Part shown: positions 32,777 through 33,732 of the stretch, in pieces
How the letters are laid out: each line of letters begins with the position of its first letter
Numbering within the stretch: the stretch's first letter is position 1
NCBI GenBank assembly: GCA_946629525.1
Contig: CAMOXU010000023.1
Span: forward strand, 1 to 33,732
DNA: 33,732 bases
Reading direction: 5' to 3'
Source: an uncultured Clostridia bacterium
Lineage (GTDB): Bacteria > Bacillota > Clostridia > Lachnospirales > Lachnospiraceae
The notes under the pieces: generated by a model
What the model was told of the DNA's origin: nothing
The model's database searches: none
What the model saw: only the letters and a program-made list of their open reading frames with translations
Translations under genes and position numbers: made by a program

Positions 32777-33475
32777 ATGGGCAGAATTGTGGCGATAGCA
32801 GGTGGTCATTTCGAGAGCCTTCACAAGATCAATCAATACATAACAGCATTGGCAGGTAAAGAGAAGGCATGCTTACTCTTTATTGGGACTGCCAGTCATG
32901 ACGCTGAGGGATATATATCTGCTATACACAGTGAGTTTGAGGGGCTCGGTTGTGTTGTGAAAGAACTGAACCTCACATCAGAAGGGTATACGGATGACGA
33001 AGTAGACTCGCTGCTGGATCAGGCCGATATTATTTATGTCAGCGGAGGCGACACGGCATTTATGATGAATGTTTTGCGGGAACGCGGGTTGGACTCTAAA
33101 TTAAAAAGAATATATGAGACTGATCGGGCTGTGCTGTCGGGAATCAGCGCAGGAGCTATGTGCTGGTTCAATTGTGGACATAGTGACAGCTCCGTTTTCT
33201 GGAAGGATGGCAGTATTGGATATGGATGGGTGAATGGGCTGCTGGATATTCACTCTTATGCATTTTGTCCGCATTATGATGAGAGGGCAGAAAGCTTCGA
33301 TGAGATGATTCAGGAAAAGCCATTTCCCGGTATAGCATTGGACGAAAATGCTGCTTTCGTTGATGAGAACGGCCTTATTCATTTTATCTCATCGGATGAA
33401 TCGGCGAAGGCATATTTGATCTCAATTCAGGATGACAAGCTGGTAAAGCAGGAACAGAAGGTCGTAGTTTTATAA
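32777..33475 (+). CDS. Peptidase E-like serine peptidase (family S51)
   Basis: A 232-residue protein of the S51 family (alpha-aspartyl dipeptidase / cyanophycinase group). The nucleophile motif is LSGISAGAMCWF (Ser near 123), preceded by IIYVSGGDTAFMMNVL, the conserved GG block. HYDERAESFDEMIQ near 182 is typical of the Firmicutes subgroup. It lacks a signal peptide. It cleaves Asp-X dipeptides in characterised relatives; the actual substrate is unproven. AAAGAGGTGG gives the ribosome site. The remaining 257 bases of the window (33476-33732) show no gene. Confidence 0.88.
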   Translation: MGRIVAIAGGHFESLHKINQYITALAGKEKACLLFIGTASHDAEGYISAIHSEFEGLGCVVKELNLTSEGYTDDEVDSLLDQADIIYVSGGDTAFMMNVLRERGLDSKLKRIYETDRAVLSGISAGAMCWFNCGHSDSSVFWKDGSIGYGWVNGLLDIHSYAFCPHYDERAESFDEMIQEKPFPGIALDENAAFVDENGLIHFISSDESAKAYLISIQDDKLVKQEQKVVVL

Positions 33476-33732
33476 CCGTTTGATTGTCAGTTTCCTTCCT
33501 CTGTGTGCCTTTTTTAGAAAGAATATTTGTGGCAGTCTCAACCGCACTTGCGAAGGATGATGAAAGGATTGTGAGCATGGCAGTGGCATTTGACCATAGC
33601 AGCTCAGCGACAGCTCAGGCGTGCATTAACAGGTGTTCATCCGGAAGAATGGTGTGAACTCGTGAGAAAGATCTGCCTGTTGTTGACCGTTTAGTTTAGC
33701 ATAAAACAGATCTGCTTGATTGTCTCCAGACT

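Overview
The window looks like chromosome of a Gram-positive anaerobe of the Clostridia, most like Lachnospiraceae. This rests on GGAGG-type ribosome binding sites, a cytosolic PAS/hybrid histidine kinase, an L,D-transpeptidase, an EamA/cardiolipin synthase/SDR/RluA neighbourhood and a Clostridia-style aroF-pheA pair. I cannot name a species. There is no rRNA, phage module, integrase or intact insertion sequence.

Left part (1 to about 21.5 kb) is GC-rich and mostly housekeeping. In order: hybrid histidine kinase; a hairpin- and repeat-rich gap; L,D-transpeptidase; thrH-maf; M18 aminopeptidase; three genes on the minus strand (patatin, esterase, ATP-grasp ligase); a MarR regulator; a minus-strand DUF2974 alpha/beta hydrolase; an EamA transporter; cardiolipin synthase; a basic single-pass membrane protein; an SDR; an RluA pseudouridine synthase; and an aroF-like/pheA pair. 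The aroF-like protein is notable: two of the four metal ligands of type I-beta DAHP synthase and two substrate lysines are substituted.

The gaps in this part are unusual. Short tandem repeats (15, 41, 38 and 69 bp periods) sit at or just past the 3' ends of several genes, and two dispersed repeat modules plus a GCGAAGC-loop hairpin repeat recur in gaps up to 10 kb apart.

A tRNA-Ala(GGC) at 21.7 kb marks a change of character. To its right, DNA is lower in GC and accessory: a vapBC toxin-antitoxin operon with a near-perfect promoter and palindromic operator, a 103-bp MITE-like palindrome, an M32 carboxypeptidase, a decayed DUF218 gene, a decayed CRISPR adaptation module (complete-length cas2 lacking its Asp, and the C-terminus of cas1), a SAM methyltransferase, a complete type I restriction-modification operon (hsdR-hsdM-hsdS) and a peptidase E. 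Four related 37-bp sequences punctuate the decayed stretch (24.36, 25.18, 26.02, 27.09 kb). They face outward in two pairs and are the best candidate for an undescribed element, or for degenerate CRISPR repeat/anti-repeat relics.

All calls come from reading the sequence and from remembered family motifs; no database search was run.
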